Positions 48,928 to 57,047 of a stretch of DNA of 64,000 bases are shown in pieces. Within the stretch, counting starts at the first letter, position 1. Every line of letters begins with the position of its first letter. Both the position numbers and the translations under genes were made by a program. The notes beneath the pieces are model-generated. The model saw nothing but the letters and a program-made list of their open reading frames with translations, was not told where the DNA came from and made no database searches. This DNA is from Achromobacter aloeverae (GTDB taxonomy: Bacteria; Pseudomonadota; Gammaproteobacteria; Burkholderiales; Burkholderiaceae_B), in assembly GCF_004121055.1 (NCBI RefSeq), contig NZ_PYAL01000004.1, forward strand, positions 310,001-374,000. Direction: 5' to 3'.

Positions 48928-49632
48928 ATGGAGAACACCATGGAAGGCGAAGTGATCGACACGCAGGCCCCGGAAACGACGGCTCCAGAGACTCAGCCAG
49001 AGGTCCAGACCGAGAAGCCTAAGGGCGACGTGCCCGATTGGGCGCTCAAACGCTTTGGCGAACTGACCGCCGCCCGCAAAGCAGCCGAGGAACGCGCTAT
49101 CCAAGCGGAACAGCGCGCCCAGGACCTGGCAAAGCAGATGGAAAGCGGGGCCAATGGCAACGTCGAGGAACTGGCTAAGGCCTATGCGGAGCGCCTAGCT
49201 CCCCAATTGGTGGAGAAGCGCCGCGCTCAAGAGCGCCTGGATACAGGCATTCAGTCCATCAACGCGGAGGGCATCAAGGAATTCGGCGTCGAGTTTGACC
49301 GGGCTATCCAGCAGGTGGGCATGGCGGGTCTGGTCGGACCGGATTTCATCAGTGCTTTGGTCGCGGTGCCTGATGCTGCGAAGGTCGTCCAGTATCTCGG
49401 GACGAACTTGGAAGAGGCTCATCGGCTGGCCGGCCTGGCGCCTGTTGAGATGGCTGTCGAGCTGGCCAAGCTTAGCCCGAAGGCGAAGAAGGCATTCGCC
49501 AAACCCGTATCCAGCGCCCCCGCTCCCATCGAACCCATCGAAGGACGCGGTACGGCGGACGGTGAGCCGGCCGTGGGAACCCCCGAATGGTTTGAGTGGC
49601 GCAACAAGAACGCTCGAAAACGTCGTCGGTGA
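48928..49632 (+). CDS. scaffolding protein
   Basis: 234 residues, acidic start (VIDTQAPETTAPETQPEVQ), central helices with AARKAAEERAIQAEQRAQ and a basic end (NKNARKRRR) that should bind the coat protein, as in P22 gp8. Lies between portal and coat. Confidence 0.85.
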   Translation: MENTMEGEVIDTQAPETTAPETQPEVQTEKPKGDVPDWALKRFGELTAARKAAEERAIQAEQRAQDLAKQMESGANGNVEELAKAYAERLAPQLVEKRRAQERLDTGIQSINAEGIKEFGVEFDRAIQQVGMAGLVGPDFISALVAVPDAAKVVQYLGTNLEEAHRLAGLAPVEMAVELAKLSPKAKKAFAKPVSSAPAPIEPIEGRGTADGEPAVGTPEWFEWRNKNARKRRR

Positions 49633-49663
49633 TTGCATTTTCGTCGTTTCGATACCTAGGCTT
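49633..49663 (+). promoter_or_regulatory. late promoter-like element, copy 3
   Basis: TTGCAT (49633-49638), 18 bases, TAGGCT (49657-49662) in GATACCTAGGCTT (49651-49663). Begins directly after the scaffold stop. Gives the coat gene its own candidate start of transcription, which fits the high demand for coat protein. Confidence 0.7.
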
Positions 49664-49832
49664 GGCGATACCGACCTAGGCATGTGAGCAGTACCGCTAG
49701 GTCGGGGCATTTACCCGCAAGGGGAGTAGGGCGTAGGCGAGCCTCAATCGTCGGTTGGCCCGTAGAGAAGTCTCCCAGGGCAGAGACAGCAAGCGCGAGA
49801 GCGCTCCTTTCTTTGTCCCTTGGAGATTCCTC
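49664..49832 (+). other. structured 5' leader of the coat gene
   Basis: Non-coding. Hairpin CCGACCTAG (49671-49679) with CTAGGTCGG (49697-49705), then GTCTC/GAGAC (49770-49774 with 49783-49787) and AGCGC-GAGA-GCGCT (49792-49805) with a GNRA loop, before GGAG and the ATG. Suggests control or protection of the coat mRNA. Confidence 0.65.
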
Positions 49833-51032
49833 ATGGCTAACAGCCTACTCACTATCGACATGATCACCAATGAGGCCGTTCGACTGTTCACGCAGTCGAA
49901 CGCTTTCTTGCGGTCGATCTCCCGCCAATATGACGATCAGTTCGCCCGCACGGGTGCCAAGATTGGCGATACCCTGCGTATCCGCCTGCCGAACGATTAC
50001 ATCGTCCAGAACGGTCCTTCGATCACCCCGCAGGGCACGAATGAGCAGAACACGTCGCTCACCGTCGCCAATCAGAAAGTCGTCCCGGTGTCGTTCGGTA
50101 CTGCCGAACAAACCATGTCGTTGGACGATTTCAGCGAGCGCATCCTGGCTCCGGCCGTCAATCGCCTGGCCGCTGCCGTGGCTGGCGACATCATCACCCT
50201 GTCCAACTCGGCCGCGAACCTGATCCTGAACACCTCGGGCGGAAACCTCGCTTCCCCTGTGCCGCAAACGTGGCTGGAAGCGGGCGCAGCGATCACGCAG
50301 AACCTGGCGCCCATGATGGATCGCAAGATCATCTTGGACCCGGTGACGCAAGCTCGTTCCGTAGGGACCATGACTGGTCTGTTCAATCCGCAACAGAAGA
50401 TCAGCGATCAATTCGAAACCGGCATCATCACGAAGGATACCCTGGGCTTCGACTGGATGTATGACCAGACGACCCAGGTTCACACTGTGGGCTCGTTCTC
50501 GGCTGGCACGGTCAACGGCGCAAGCCAGACGGGCAACACCCTGGTGACCAACGCCATTACTGGAACCCTGAACAAGGGCGACGTGATCACCATCCAGGGC
50601 GTGAACGCCATCAACCGCCTGACCGGCGCCGACCAAGGCGCTCTGCGTCAGTTCGTGGTGACGGCCAACGTTGCGACGGGCGCGACCTCGATCCCGATCT
50701 ACCCGGCCATCGTTCCGGCGCCTGCCGCCTTCAACACCGTGACTGCTTCGCCTGCCAACGGCGCAACTATCGCCTTGGTCGCCACCGCTGGCTCGCAGTA
50801 TCGCCAGAACCTGGCGTACTACCCCGAAGCGTTCACCCTGGCGACGGCTGATCTGGAAATGCCCACCTCCGGTGTCGTGAATGCCTCGCGCGCCACCTTC
50901 GACGGCGTGACCATGCGGATGATCCAGGCCTACGACGTGATGAGCGATCAGCTGATCACCCGTATGGACATTCTGTATGGCTTCGCCTCGATCCGTCCGG
51001 AATGGGCTGCTGTCGTCGCGGACGTGCTGTAA
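49833..51032 (+). CDS. major coat protein, P22 gp5-like
   Basis: 399 residues from ATG 49833 (GGAG 10 bases upstream). LLTIDMITNEAVRLFTQSN, RTGAKIGDTLRIRLPNDY and the insertion-like domain at about 190-300 fit P22-type coat proteins (430 residues in P22). HK97 fold expected. Upstream reading in the same frame is leader, not gene. Confidence 0.92.
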   Translation: MANSLLTIDMITNEAVRLFTQSNAFLRSISRQYDDQFARTGAKIGDTLRIRLPNDYIVQNGPSITPQGTNEQNTSLTVANQKVVPVSFGTAEQTMSLDDFSERILAPAVNRLAAAVAGDIITLSNSAANLILNTSGGNLASPVPQTWLEAGAAITQNLAPMMDRKIILDPVTQARSVGTMTGLFNPQQKISDQFETGIITKDTLGFDWMYDQTTQVHTVGSFSAGTVNGASQTGNTLVTNAITGTLNKGDVITIQGVNAINRLTGADQGALRQFVVTANVATGATSIPIYPAIVPAPAAFNTVTASPANGATIALVATAGSQYRQNLAYYPEAFTLATADLEMPTSGVVNASRATFDGVTMRMIQAYDVMSDQLITRMDILYGFASIRPEWAAVVADVL

Positions 51033-51071
51033 GACTGGCGGGGGCTTCGTGCCCCTGCCTCTGGAGTTTCC

Positions 51072-51326
51072 ATGCAGAACCGAAACGACCGCAATTTCAC
51101 CGCGCCGTATGTGTTCCAGGAGTACCCGAAATGGGTAACCCTGGCTGACGGCTCGAAGATGCTTGCCAACAACGCCGACGAGGAAGAAGTCCTGGTCGGT
51201 GCTTCGTTGGACGAGGACCAGGACCGAGACGCCCTGATGGCGAAAGCGAAGGAGTTGGGTCTGAACCCGCATCACAAGACAGGCGTCGAGAAGTTGCAAG
51301 CCATGATTGCCGAGGCGCAGGCATGA
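51072..51326 (+). CDS. small head protein with HeH/LEM-like end
   Basis: 84 residues. Soluble N-terminal part (NRNDRNFTAPYVFQEYPKWV) and a C-terminal MAKAKELGLNPHHKTGVEKLQ that looks like a HeH/LEM helix-extension-helix. Between coat and gp4-like adaptor, so head completion is likely. ATGA overlap with the next gene. Confidence 0.7.
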   Translation: MQNRNDRNFTAPYVFQEYPKWVTLADGSKMLANNADEEEVLVGASLDEDQDRDALMAKAKELGLNPHHKTGVEKLQAMIAEAQA

Positions 51327-52069
51327 GTTCTCCGCTGCCCACTACTCCCCGCGACATCATCAATCTGTCGCTCAAGACGGCGAACGTCTTGGGGGTGGGG
51401 CAGGCTGCGTCCGCTGAGGACGTGAATGACGCCTTTAACGTCATGAACATGATGATGGCCCAATGGCAGCGCCGCCGCTATATGGTCTATCAGCTCATCA
51501 CGCAATCCGTGCAGGGTACGAGCGCGCTGTCCTATACCGTGGGGCCTGGTGGCGATTTCGATATTCCCCGTCCCGCGAAGCTGGAGTCTGCGTTCTTCCG
51601 CCAGAACCAGAATACTCCGCTGCCGGTGGACTATCCGCTCACGATCCTCCGTGCGCGCGAGGACTACAACCGGATCGCCATCAAGAACCTGAACGCCTTC
51701 CCGCAATATGCGTTCTATGACGCCGGCAATCCGGTGGGCAACCTGTTCATCTGGCCGGTGCCGAATAACCAATATGAAGTGTTCATAACGGTTATGCAGC
51801 AGTTGCAGCAGTTCGACAACCTGAGCGATGAGATTGTATTGCCGCCTGAGTACAAGGCGGCGCTGATGTGGAACCTGACGCTGGAGCTCTATCCGCTCTA
51901 CGGTCTTCCTGTCAGTGACGTGGTGGCGAGGAAGGCCGAGGCATCGATGCGAATCATCGAGCAGGCCAACACGCAGATTCCCCGCATGGCAATGCCCGTC
52001 TCGCTGCAAAGCACCACGGGCACGTACAACATCTATGGTGACTTCTATATCGGGAGTACCGTGGGATGA
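51323..52069 (+). CDS. head-tail adaptor, P22 gp4-like
   Basis: 248 residues. DIINLSLKTANVLGVGQAASAEDVN and MMMAQWQRRRYMVYQL are typical of gp4-like packaged-DNA stabilisation proteins, here longer than P22 gp4 (166). Binds the portal after packaging. ATGA overlap with the gp10-like gene. Confidence 0.87.
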   Translation: MSSPLPTTPRDIINLSLKTANVLGVGQAASAEDVNDAFNVMNMMMAQWQRRRYMVYQLITQSVQGTSALSYTVGPGGDFDIPRPAKLESAFFRQNQNTPLPVDYPLTILRAREDYNRIAIKNLNAFPQYAFYDAGNPVGNLFIWPVPNNQYEVFITVMQQLQQFDNLSDEIVLPPEYKAALMWNLTLELYPLYGLPVSDVVARKAEASMRIIEQANTQIPRMAMPVSLQSTTGTYNIYGDFYIGSTVG

Positions 52070-53478
52070 AGGTTCCACTGATCTCCGGCGCCTACCAGGC
52101 CAAGAGCATCATTGCGAACGCGCAACGGTGCGTGAACCTGTATGTGGAGAAGAACCCGCAGGACGCGCCATTTCCCACTACCCATTACCAGACGCCCGGT
52201 CTGGTGAAGATTGCCGAGTCCTCGGACTTCGGCTGGCGTGGTCTGTATTTCGCCTCCAATGGCACGCTCTACGGCGTCTGCGGGCAGACGTTCTATGCCA
52301 TCGGCTCTGACTGGAGTCTCACGCAGCTAGGCTCAGTATCCTCCATCGATTCCATGGTCTACATGGCTGACAATGGAACGACGTTGCTGGCCGTGGATGG
52401 TACGGAGCAGGGTTACACCGTCACCCTGGCTGACAATACCTTCGGGTCCGTCACTGACCTGGGCTTCTACGGTGGGACCACGATCCAGTATGCGGACGGA
52501 TTTTTCATCCTGAACCGCCCTGGCACGACTCAGTTCTATATCTCGCTGGCGTTCCAAGCCACGTTCGACGCAACGGACTTCGCAGGCAAGACCGGATTCG
52601 CGGACAAGTTGCTGACGCTGGCCGTCACGCGCCTATACATCTTCCTGCTGGGCCAATGGACAACTGAAGTATGGGTCAACTCCGGGAATGCCACCTTCCC
52701 GTATCAGCGGATGCCCGGCACGTTCATCCAGCACGGATGCGCGGCTGTTGATTCCGTGGCTCAAATGGATGGGGCGATCTACTGGCTTGCCCAATCGCCG
52801 CAGGGTAAATGCATGGTGGTCCACACGGAGCAATATGAGGCCGTCCGGATCTCCACACACGCCATCGAGAACGAAATCCAGAGCTATCCGCGTATTGACG
52901 ATGCGCGTGGGTACACGTTCCAGCTCGAAGGGCATTTCCAATACGTCTTGACCTTCCCGAGTGCTCAAAAGACCTGGGTCTATGACCTTTCCACGAAGGA
53001 ATGGCATGAATGGCTGTGGCTGGATGAGCAGGGCGTCTTCAAACGCCATCGCTCCAATTGCTTCGCCTATGCCTATGGGACTCCTGTCGTAGGCGATTGG
53101 GAGAACGGCAAGCTTTATCGGTTGGACATGGATGCCATGACGGACGATGGAGCGCCGATTTCTCGCCTGCGGTCCTTCCCGCACATGGTTGACGATGGGA
53201 ATCGGGTTGCATACCGCGAGTTCATCGCGGATTTCCAGGTTGGAGAGGGCGCTGACTTCGAGGAAGTACCGGTTTTCCTGCGCTGGAGCGATACGCGCGG
53301 GGCCTCGTGGGGCAATCACATCCGCGAAAGCTTCGGATTGGAGGGGGATTACCTCAAATCGTTGCAATTCCAACGTTTGGGGATGGCGCGTGATCGTGTT
53401 TTTGAACTGTCGTGGTCTGCGCCCGTAAAAACGGCCCTCAATGGCGCCTATGTGCAGCCTGTAGCGGTGAACCAGTGA
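52066..53478 (+). CDS. packaged-DNA stabilisation protein, P22 gp10-like
   Basis: 470 residues (P22 gp10 has 472). MKVPLISGAYQAKSIIANAQ at the start and CVNLYVEKNPQDAPFP are characteristic; the body is beta-rich. Forms the tail hub that plugs the portal and carries tailspikes. TGATG overlap with the next gene. Confidence 0.92.
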   Translation: MKVPLISGAYQAKSIIANAQRCVNLYVEKNPQDAPFPTTHYQTPGLVKIAESSDFGWRGLYFASNGTLYGVCGQTFYAIGSDWSLTQLGSVSSIDSMVYMADNGTTLLAVDGTEQGYTVTLADNTFGSVTDLGFYGGTTIQYADGFFILNRPGTTQFYISLAFQATFDATDFAGKTGFADKLLTLAVTRLYIFLLGQWTTEVWVNSGNATFPYQRMPGTFIQHGCAAVDSVAQMDGAIYWLAQSPQGKCMVVHTEQYEAVRISTHAIENEIQSYPRIDDARGYTFQLEGHFQYVLTFPSAQKTWVYDLSTKEWHEWLWLDEQGVFKRHRSNCFAYAYGTPVVGDWENGKLYRLDMDAMTDDGAPISRLRSFPHMVDDGNRVAYREFIADFQVGEGADFEEVPVFLRWSDTRGASWGNHIRESFGLEGDYLKSLQFQRLGMARDRVFELSWSAPVKTALNGAYVQPVAVNQ

Positions 53479-54251
53479 TGGCGACGATTCCTACCGGCTT
53501 CCCTCTCTGGAATACGCCCTTCTTGGACCCGTCAGGTCGCGTGGCGGAGGTATGGATTCGCTTCCTGCTGACCCTTTGGGACAGGACTGGCGGAGGATCG
53601 GGCGAGATTCCCGACACGCTGACGATTGAGGACGTGCTTTCGACCGAAGCGCTATTTGCTGCTCCTTCGCCTACCGGGACTGATGCCTTCCAATCTGAAA
53701 TGGCGATGGCCCCCGCGCGCGATGAGGCAAAGTTGCTCGAAATGATCTTCGCGCCTGTGCAGAGCACGGAGTACACGCGGTCTGCCTATTCATTGCCGAT
53801 GCCGCCCACGTCGCCATGGACCTATACGGCGGGGTTTCGACAGGGCTTCTACCTCTCCGGTGGCTCCGTATCCTCCTTCGTCCTGCAACGTGGTCCCATG
53901 GCGCTTCCTCTCGGCAACTCAGGGGCGGATATCGCGGATCAGACGTTTGTCGCCGGTACGGATTTCACGCCTGGATCTACCACATCGCTCACGCTGTCAC
54001 AGTCGTTCGGGGCCAAACAACGCCTTTGGGTGTTCTTCGATGGCGTATTCCAAGGCGATGACCAATACAGCCTGTCTGGCACCAGCCTTACATTCACGTC
54101 GGCTATCCCGGTAGGTGTGTCATCGGTCTACGTGAAGGGCCTTTCATTGTCGGCTGCCGGCCTGGGCACGCAATTGATTGAGCTGAACGCGGGGGACATT
54201 GTGAGCCTCACCTATTCCAGCGTACCGGCCGTGACGATCATTCCGAGATAG
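53478..54251 (+). CDS. tail protein in the gp26 (needle) position, domain shared with tailspike
   Basis: 257 residues. Residues about 155-225 (DQTFVAGTDFTPGSTTSLTL, FGAKQRLWVFFDG, IPVGVSSVYVKG) match residues about 97-165 of the tailspike at 61192. The N-terminal part is helical with an unusual FLLTLWDRTGGGSGEIPDTL. In P22 the needle gp26 lies here, but similarity to gp26 itself is not evident. Probably a tail attachment or fibre-hub protein. Confidence 0.75.
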   Translation: MATIPTGFPLWNTPFLDPSGRVAEVWIRFLLTLWDRTGGGSGEIPDTLTIEDVLSTEALFAAPSPTGTDAFQSEMAMAPARDEAKLLEMIFAPVQSTEYTRSAYSLPMPPTSPWTYTAGFRQGFYLSGGSVSSFVLQRGPMALPLGNSGADIADQTFVAGTDFTPGSTTSLTLSQSFGAKQRLWVFFDGVFQGDDQYSLSGTSLTFTSAIPVGVSSVYVKGLSLSAAGLGTQLIELNAGDIVSLTYSSVPAVTIIPR

Positions 54252-54253
54252 CC

Positions 54254-54595
54254 ATGCAAAGAATCCCAAAGGCCATTCCGGCAGCACAACTTACGACCTC
54301 TGCGGCTACGTACTACACGGCGCCAGGTGGGACCGTGGGCACGATCAATAACCTGTCACTGACGAATACGTCGGTTAACCCGGTGGCCGTGACGCTGTAT
54401 CGGGTTCCATCTGGAGGCAGCCCAGCGGCATCGAACACGATCCTGGCCGCGTTTTCTCTTTCGGCAGGGCAAACCTATGTACCGCCCCAGGCTATCGGCC
54501 TGCAACTGGATGCGGGGATGACATTGCAGGCGATGGCTGCTACGGGGGCCGCTGTGACTCTGGCGGGCGGCGTTTACGAAACTAGCGGGAGTTAA
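54254..54595 (+). CDS. small beta-rich virion protein
   Basis: 113 residues, Ser/Thr/Ala/Gly-rich, alternating strands (GGTVGTINNLSLTNTSVNPVA). Resembles small phage decoration or tail accessory proteins. Two bases after the previous stop. Confidence 0.68.
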   Translation: MQRIPKAIPAAQLTTSAATYYTAPGGTVGTINNLSLTNTSVNPVAVTLYRVPSGGSPAASNTILAAFSLSAGQTYVPPQAIGLQLDAGMTLQAMAATGAAVTLAGGVYETSGS

Positions 54596-54597
54596 TT

Positions 54598-54942
54598 ATG
54601 GCTAAGTACCTGGGAGTTGCTACTGACACGCTGGCGGGCGTTCAAAGCTTGACGATGGCCGGATCCGGCTCCAGCACGGTGACCGCGCTTTACCGAAAGA
54701 CCGTGACGCTCTCTCCTGCATCCGTCGCAGCGAACACCACCGCTGAACAGACGTTCACCGTCCCCGGGCTTGCGGTCGGTGACGCGGTATGGGTCAACAA
54801 GCCCACGCTTCAAGCGGGTCTTGGGATCGCCGGGGCACGTGTGAGCGCCGCGAATACCTTGGCGATCACCTTCATCAACGCGACGGCATCGCCCATCGTG
54901 CCGACTGCCTCCGAGGCTTATCGCATCGGGGGTATTCGTTGA
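54598..54942 (+). CDS. small beta-rich virion protein
   Basis: 114 residues, same style as the previous protein (TTAEQTFTVPGLAVGDAVWVNKP). Possibly a structural partner of it. Ends in TTGA with the next gene. Confidence 0.7.
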   Translation: MAKYLGVATDTLAGVQSLTMAGSGSSTVTALYRKTVTLSPASVAANTTAEQTFTVPGLAVGDAVWVNKPTLQAGLGIAGARVSAANTLAITFINATASPIVPTASEAYRIGGIR

Positions 54943-55520
54943 AAAACTTCCACTTCCTCATGCATGGCGTGGACACCAATCCGCTTGTCCTGGCGATCAA
55001 ACGTCGCCCGGACTTGTGGAAGGAGGACACGTTCCTGCGTCATTACCCGCAGGGTCCGTTTGGTGAAACGGACACCATCATGCTCCGCTTCCCGGAGAAG
55101 GTGGAAGGGCTGACCGAGGAACAGATTGAAGCCTATAAGCAGAATCAGTTGGCGGGATATGACCAGTACGAAGCGGTCGATTACCCCGCGTACAAGATTC
55201 TGCATGAGGCGCGTCCGCTGGTGATGGGTCTGATGTCTCGCGTTCAAGGCGAGCGTCTGGGTCGTGTAATGATCAACCGGATTATCCCTGGTGGCCGCAT
55301 CTTCCCGCACGCCGACACACCGGAGCAGACGCGCTATTACACGCGCTTTCACATCGTGCTCCAGGGCTACCCGGGAGCCATCATCAAGTGTGGGGATGAG
55401 CAGATAAACATGAACACGGGGGACGTGTTCTGGTTCGACAACAAACAGGTCCACCAAGTTATCAACAACAGCGCCGACGACCGCATTTCGATGGTCGTGG
55501 ACATTCGTACGAGTGTGTGA
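54939..55520 (+). CDS. aspartyl/asparaginyl beta-hydroxylase-like protein
   Basis: 193 residues from TTG 54939 (TTGA overlap); ATG 54960 is an alternative. Cupin core with HADTPEQTRYYTRFHIVLQG and the later DVFWFDNKQVHQVIN: HxD plus distal H for iron, and an arginine for 2-oxoglutarate. Not needed for assembly in P22; possibly modifies a virion or host protein. Confidence 0.83.
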   Translation: MKNFHFLMHGVDTNPLVLAIKRRPDLWKEDTFLRHYPQGPFGETDTIMLRFPEKVEGLTEEQIEAYKQNQLAGYDQYEAVDYPAYKILHEARPLVMGLMSRVQGERLGRVMINRIIPGGRIFPHADTPEQTRYYTRFHIVLQGYPGAIIKCGDEQINMNTGDVFWFDNKQVHQVINNSADDRISMVVDIRTSV

Positions 55521-55975
55521 TGCTTACCGCCCAAGTCGAATCCCTGACCGAACGCCTCGAAGAAATGAAGCCGCTGTTCCCGCTCCATTGGGAAGAACTC
55601 GCCCTGAACAAGGACAAAGTTCCTTTAGATCCTCAATACGGTTTGTATCTTGACCGTGATGCTCGCGGTGAAGTGCTGTTCGTGACTGTGCGCGATAAGG
55701 GCGAACTTGTTGGCTACTTCGTTGGTTTCGTGGCGCCTGGGTTGCATTATCAGACCTGCTTGACGTGTCACATGGATATTTTGTATCTGCGTCAGGACAA
55801 ACGGGGCGCAATGGGCGGGGTTCTGCTGCTGAACGCCGTCAAAGCCGAGGCCAAGCGCCGCGGTGTGCAACGGATGTTCGTCGGAACGAAGGCGCACAAG
55901 GACATTGGGCGTCTGTTTGAGCGCTTGGGCTTCTCGCACGTCGAGACGACCTATAGCGCATGGCTGGGAGATTGA
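55520..55975 (+). CDS. GNAT-family acetyltransferase
   Basis: 151 residues; TGATG overlap. LYLRQDKRGAMGGVLLLNAV holds the acetyl-CoA loop, and GRLFERLGFSHVETTYS is the usual GNAT end. It is paired with the hydroxylase-like gene within the virion cluster. Target unknown. Confidence 0.82.
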   Translation: MLTAQVESLTERLEEMKPLFPLHWEELALNKDKVPLDPQYGLYLDRDARGEVLFVTVRDKGELVGYFVGFVAPGLHYQTCLTCHMDILYLRQDKRGAMGGVLLLNAVKAEAKRRGVQRMFVGTKAHKDIGRLFERLGFSHVETTYSAWLGD

Positions 55976-55976
55976 C

Positions 55977-57044
55977 ATGGTTGCTGCCGCAGTTGGGGTC
56001 GGTACTGCTGTCGCGGGCGTGGCTGGATCCGCAATGTCGTCTAGCGCGAGCAAAAGCGCGGCCAACCAACAGGCTGATGCTGCGCAAAACGCGTCCGACC
56101 AGCAATGGCAGATGTTCCAACAGTACCAGCAGAATCTAGCCCCTTATATGGGGGCTGGGCAAACTGGCTTGGCTGCTCTGCTTGGGATGCTGGGGTTGCC
56201 CACAACCGGAATCACGGCGGGTCAGTCAGGTCAAGGGGAAACGGAACAGCAGATTCGAGATCGACTCACGCCGCAATTCACGACGACCCAAGGCGGGACG
56301 AAGGGAACTGGCGGCTGGGTAGATAGCGGTGGCTACTACGGCGATAGCGGTGGCGCATCACAGGTGTGGGACCCGAATGCGGGCGGGACGGGCGGCTATG
56401 ACGTGGTGGATCAGGCCGGACTCGATGCGGCGGTACAGGCTGAGTTGGCCAAGCAGAACCAGGCGACTCAGCAGGCCGCTGGAGCGTTCTCGGGCCTCGG
56501 TTCGCTGCTTACCACGCCCTTTAGCTTCGACGCGAGTGACCTGGAAAACACGCCAGGCTATCAATTCACCCTGCAACAAGGATTGAAGTCGCTGAATAAC
56601 CAGAACTCGGCGATGGGCCTGGGTCTTTCTGGTGCGCAGCAAAAGGGGCTGCTTTCGTACGCTACTGGCCTAGCGGACAACACCTACGGCCAACAGTACA
56701 ACCGCGCACTCCAAGCCTACAACACGAATTACGGCATTGCGAACGATATGTACAACCGGCTTGCCGGTCTGGCAGGTATGGGGCAAAACGCTGCCGCAGG
56801 CGTTGGAAACGCTGGCCTTCAGACGGCTAACACAGCGGGCAACTATGCGACGCAGGCCGCAAATGCTGGGGCTGCGGGAACGATTGGTTCTGCGAATGCA
56901 CTCTCTAGCGGATTGAGCGGCATTTCAAACGGCCTGGGACTCTATTCCCTGCTGGGCGGCGGCGGCTCGGGCGGCCTCACGGCTAATGGCTCAATTTATG
57001 GGACTGCCCTAAATGGCGTTCCTGGTGTTTCCGGGTGGAGTTGA
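55977..57044 (+). CDS. ejection (DNA transfer) protein, P22 gp7-like position
   Basis: 355 residues. Ala/Gly/Gln-rich, with an N-terminal hydrophobic part (AAVGVGTAVAGVAGSAM) and long runs of Ala-Gly-Asn at the end. QQWQMFQQYQQNLAPYMGAG and LENTPGYQFTLQQGLKSLNN are typical of this class. Injected with the DNA into the cell envelope. Confidence 0.8.
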   Translation: MVAAAVGVGTAVAGVAGSAMSSSASKSAANQQADAAQNASDQQWQMFQQYQQNLAPYMGAGQTGLAALLGMLGLPTTGITAGQSGQGETEQQIRDRLTPQFTTTQGGTKGTGGWVDSGGYYGDSGGASQVWDPNAGGTGGYDVVDQAGLDAAVQAELAKQNQATQQAAGAFSGLGSLLTTPFSFDASDLENTPGYQFTLQQGLKSLNNQNSAMGLGLSGAQQKGLLSYATGLADNTYGQQYNRALQAYNTNYGIANDMYNRLAGLAGMGQNAAAGVGNAGLQTANTAGNYATQAANAGAAGTIGSANALSSGLSGISNGLGLYSLLGGGGSGGLTANGSIYGTALNGVPGVSGWS

Positions 57045-57047
57045 AAC

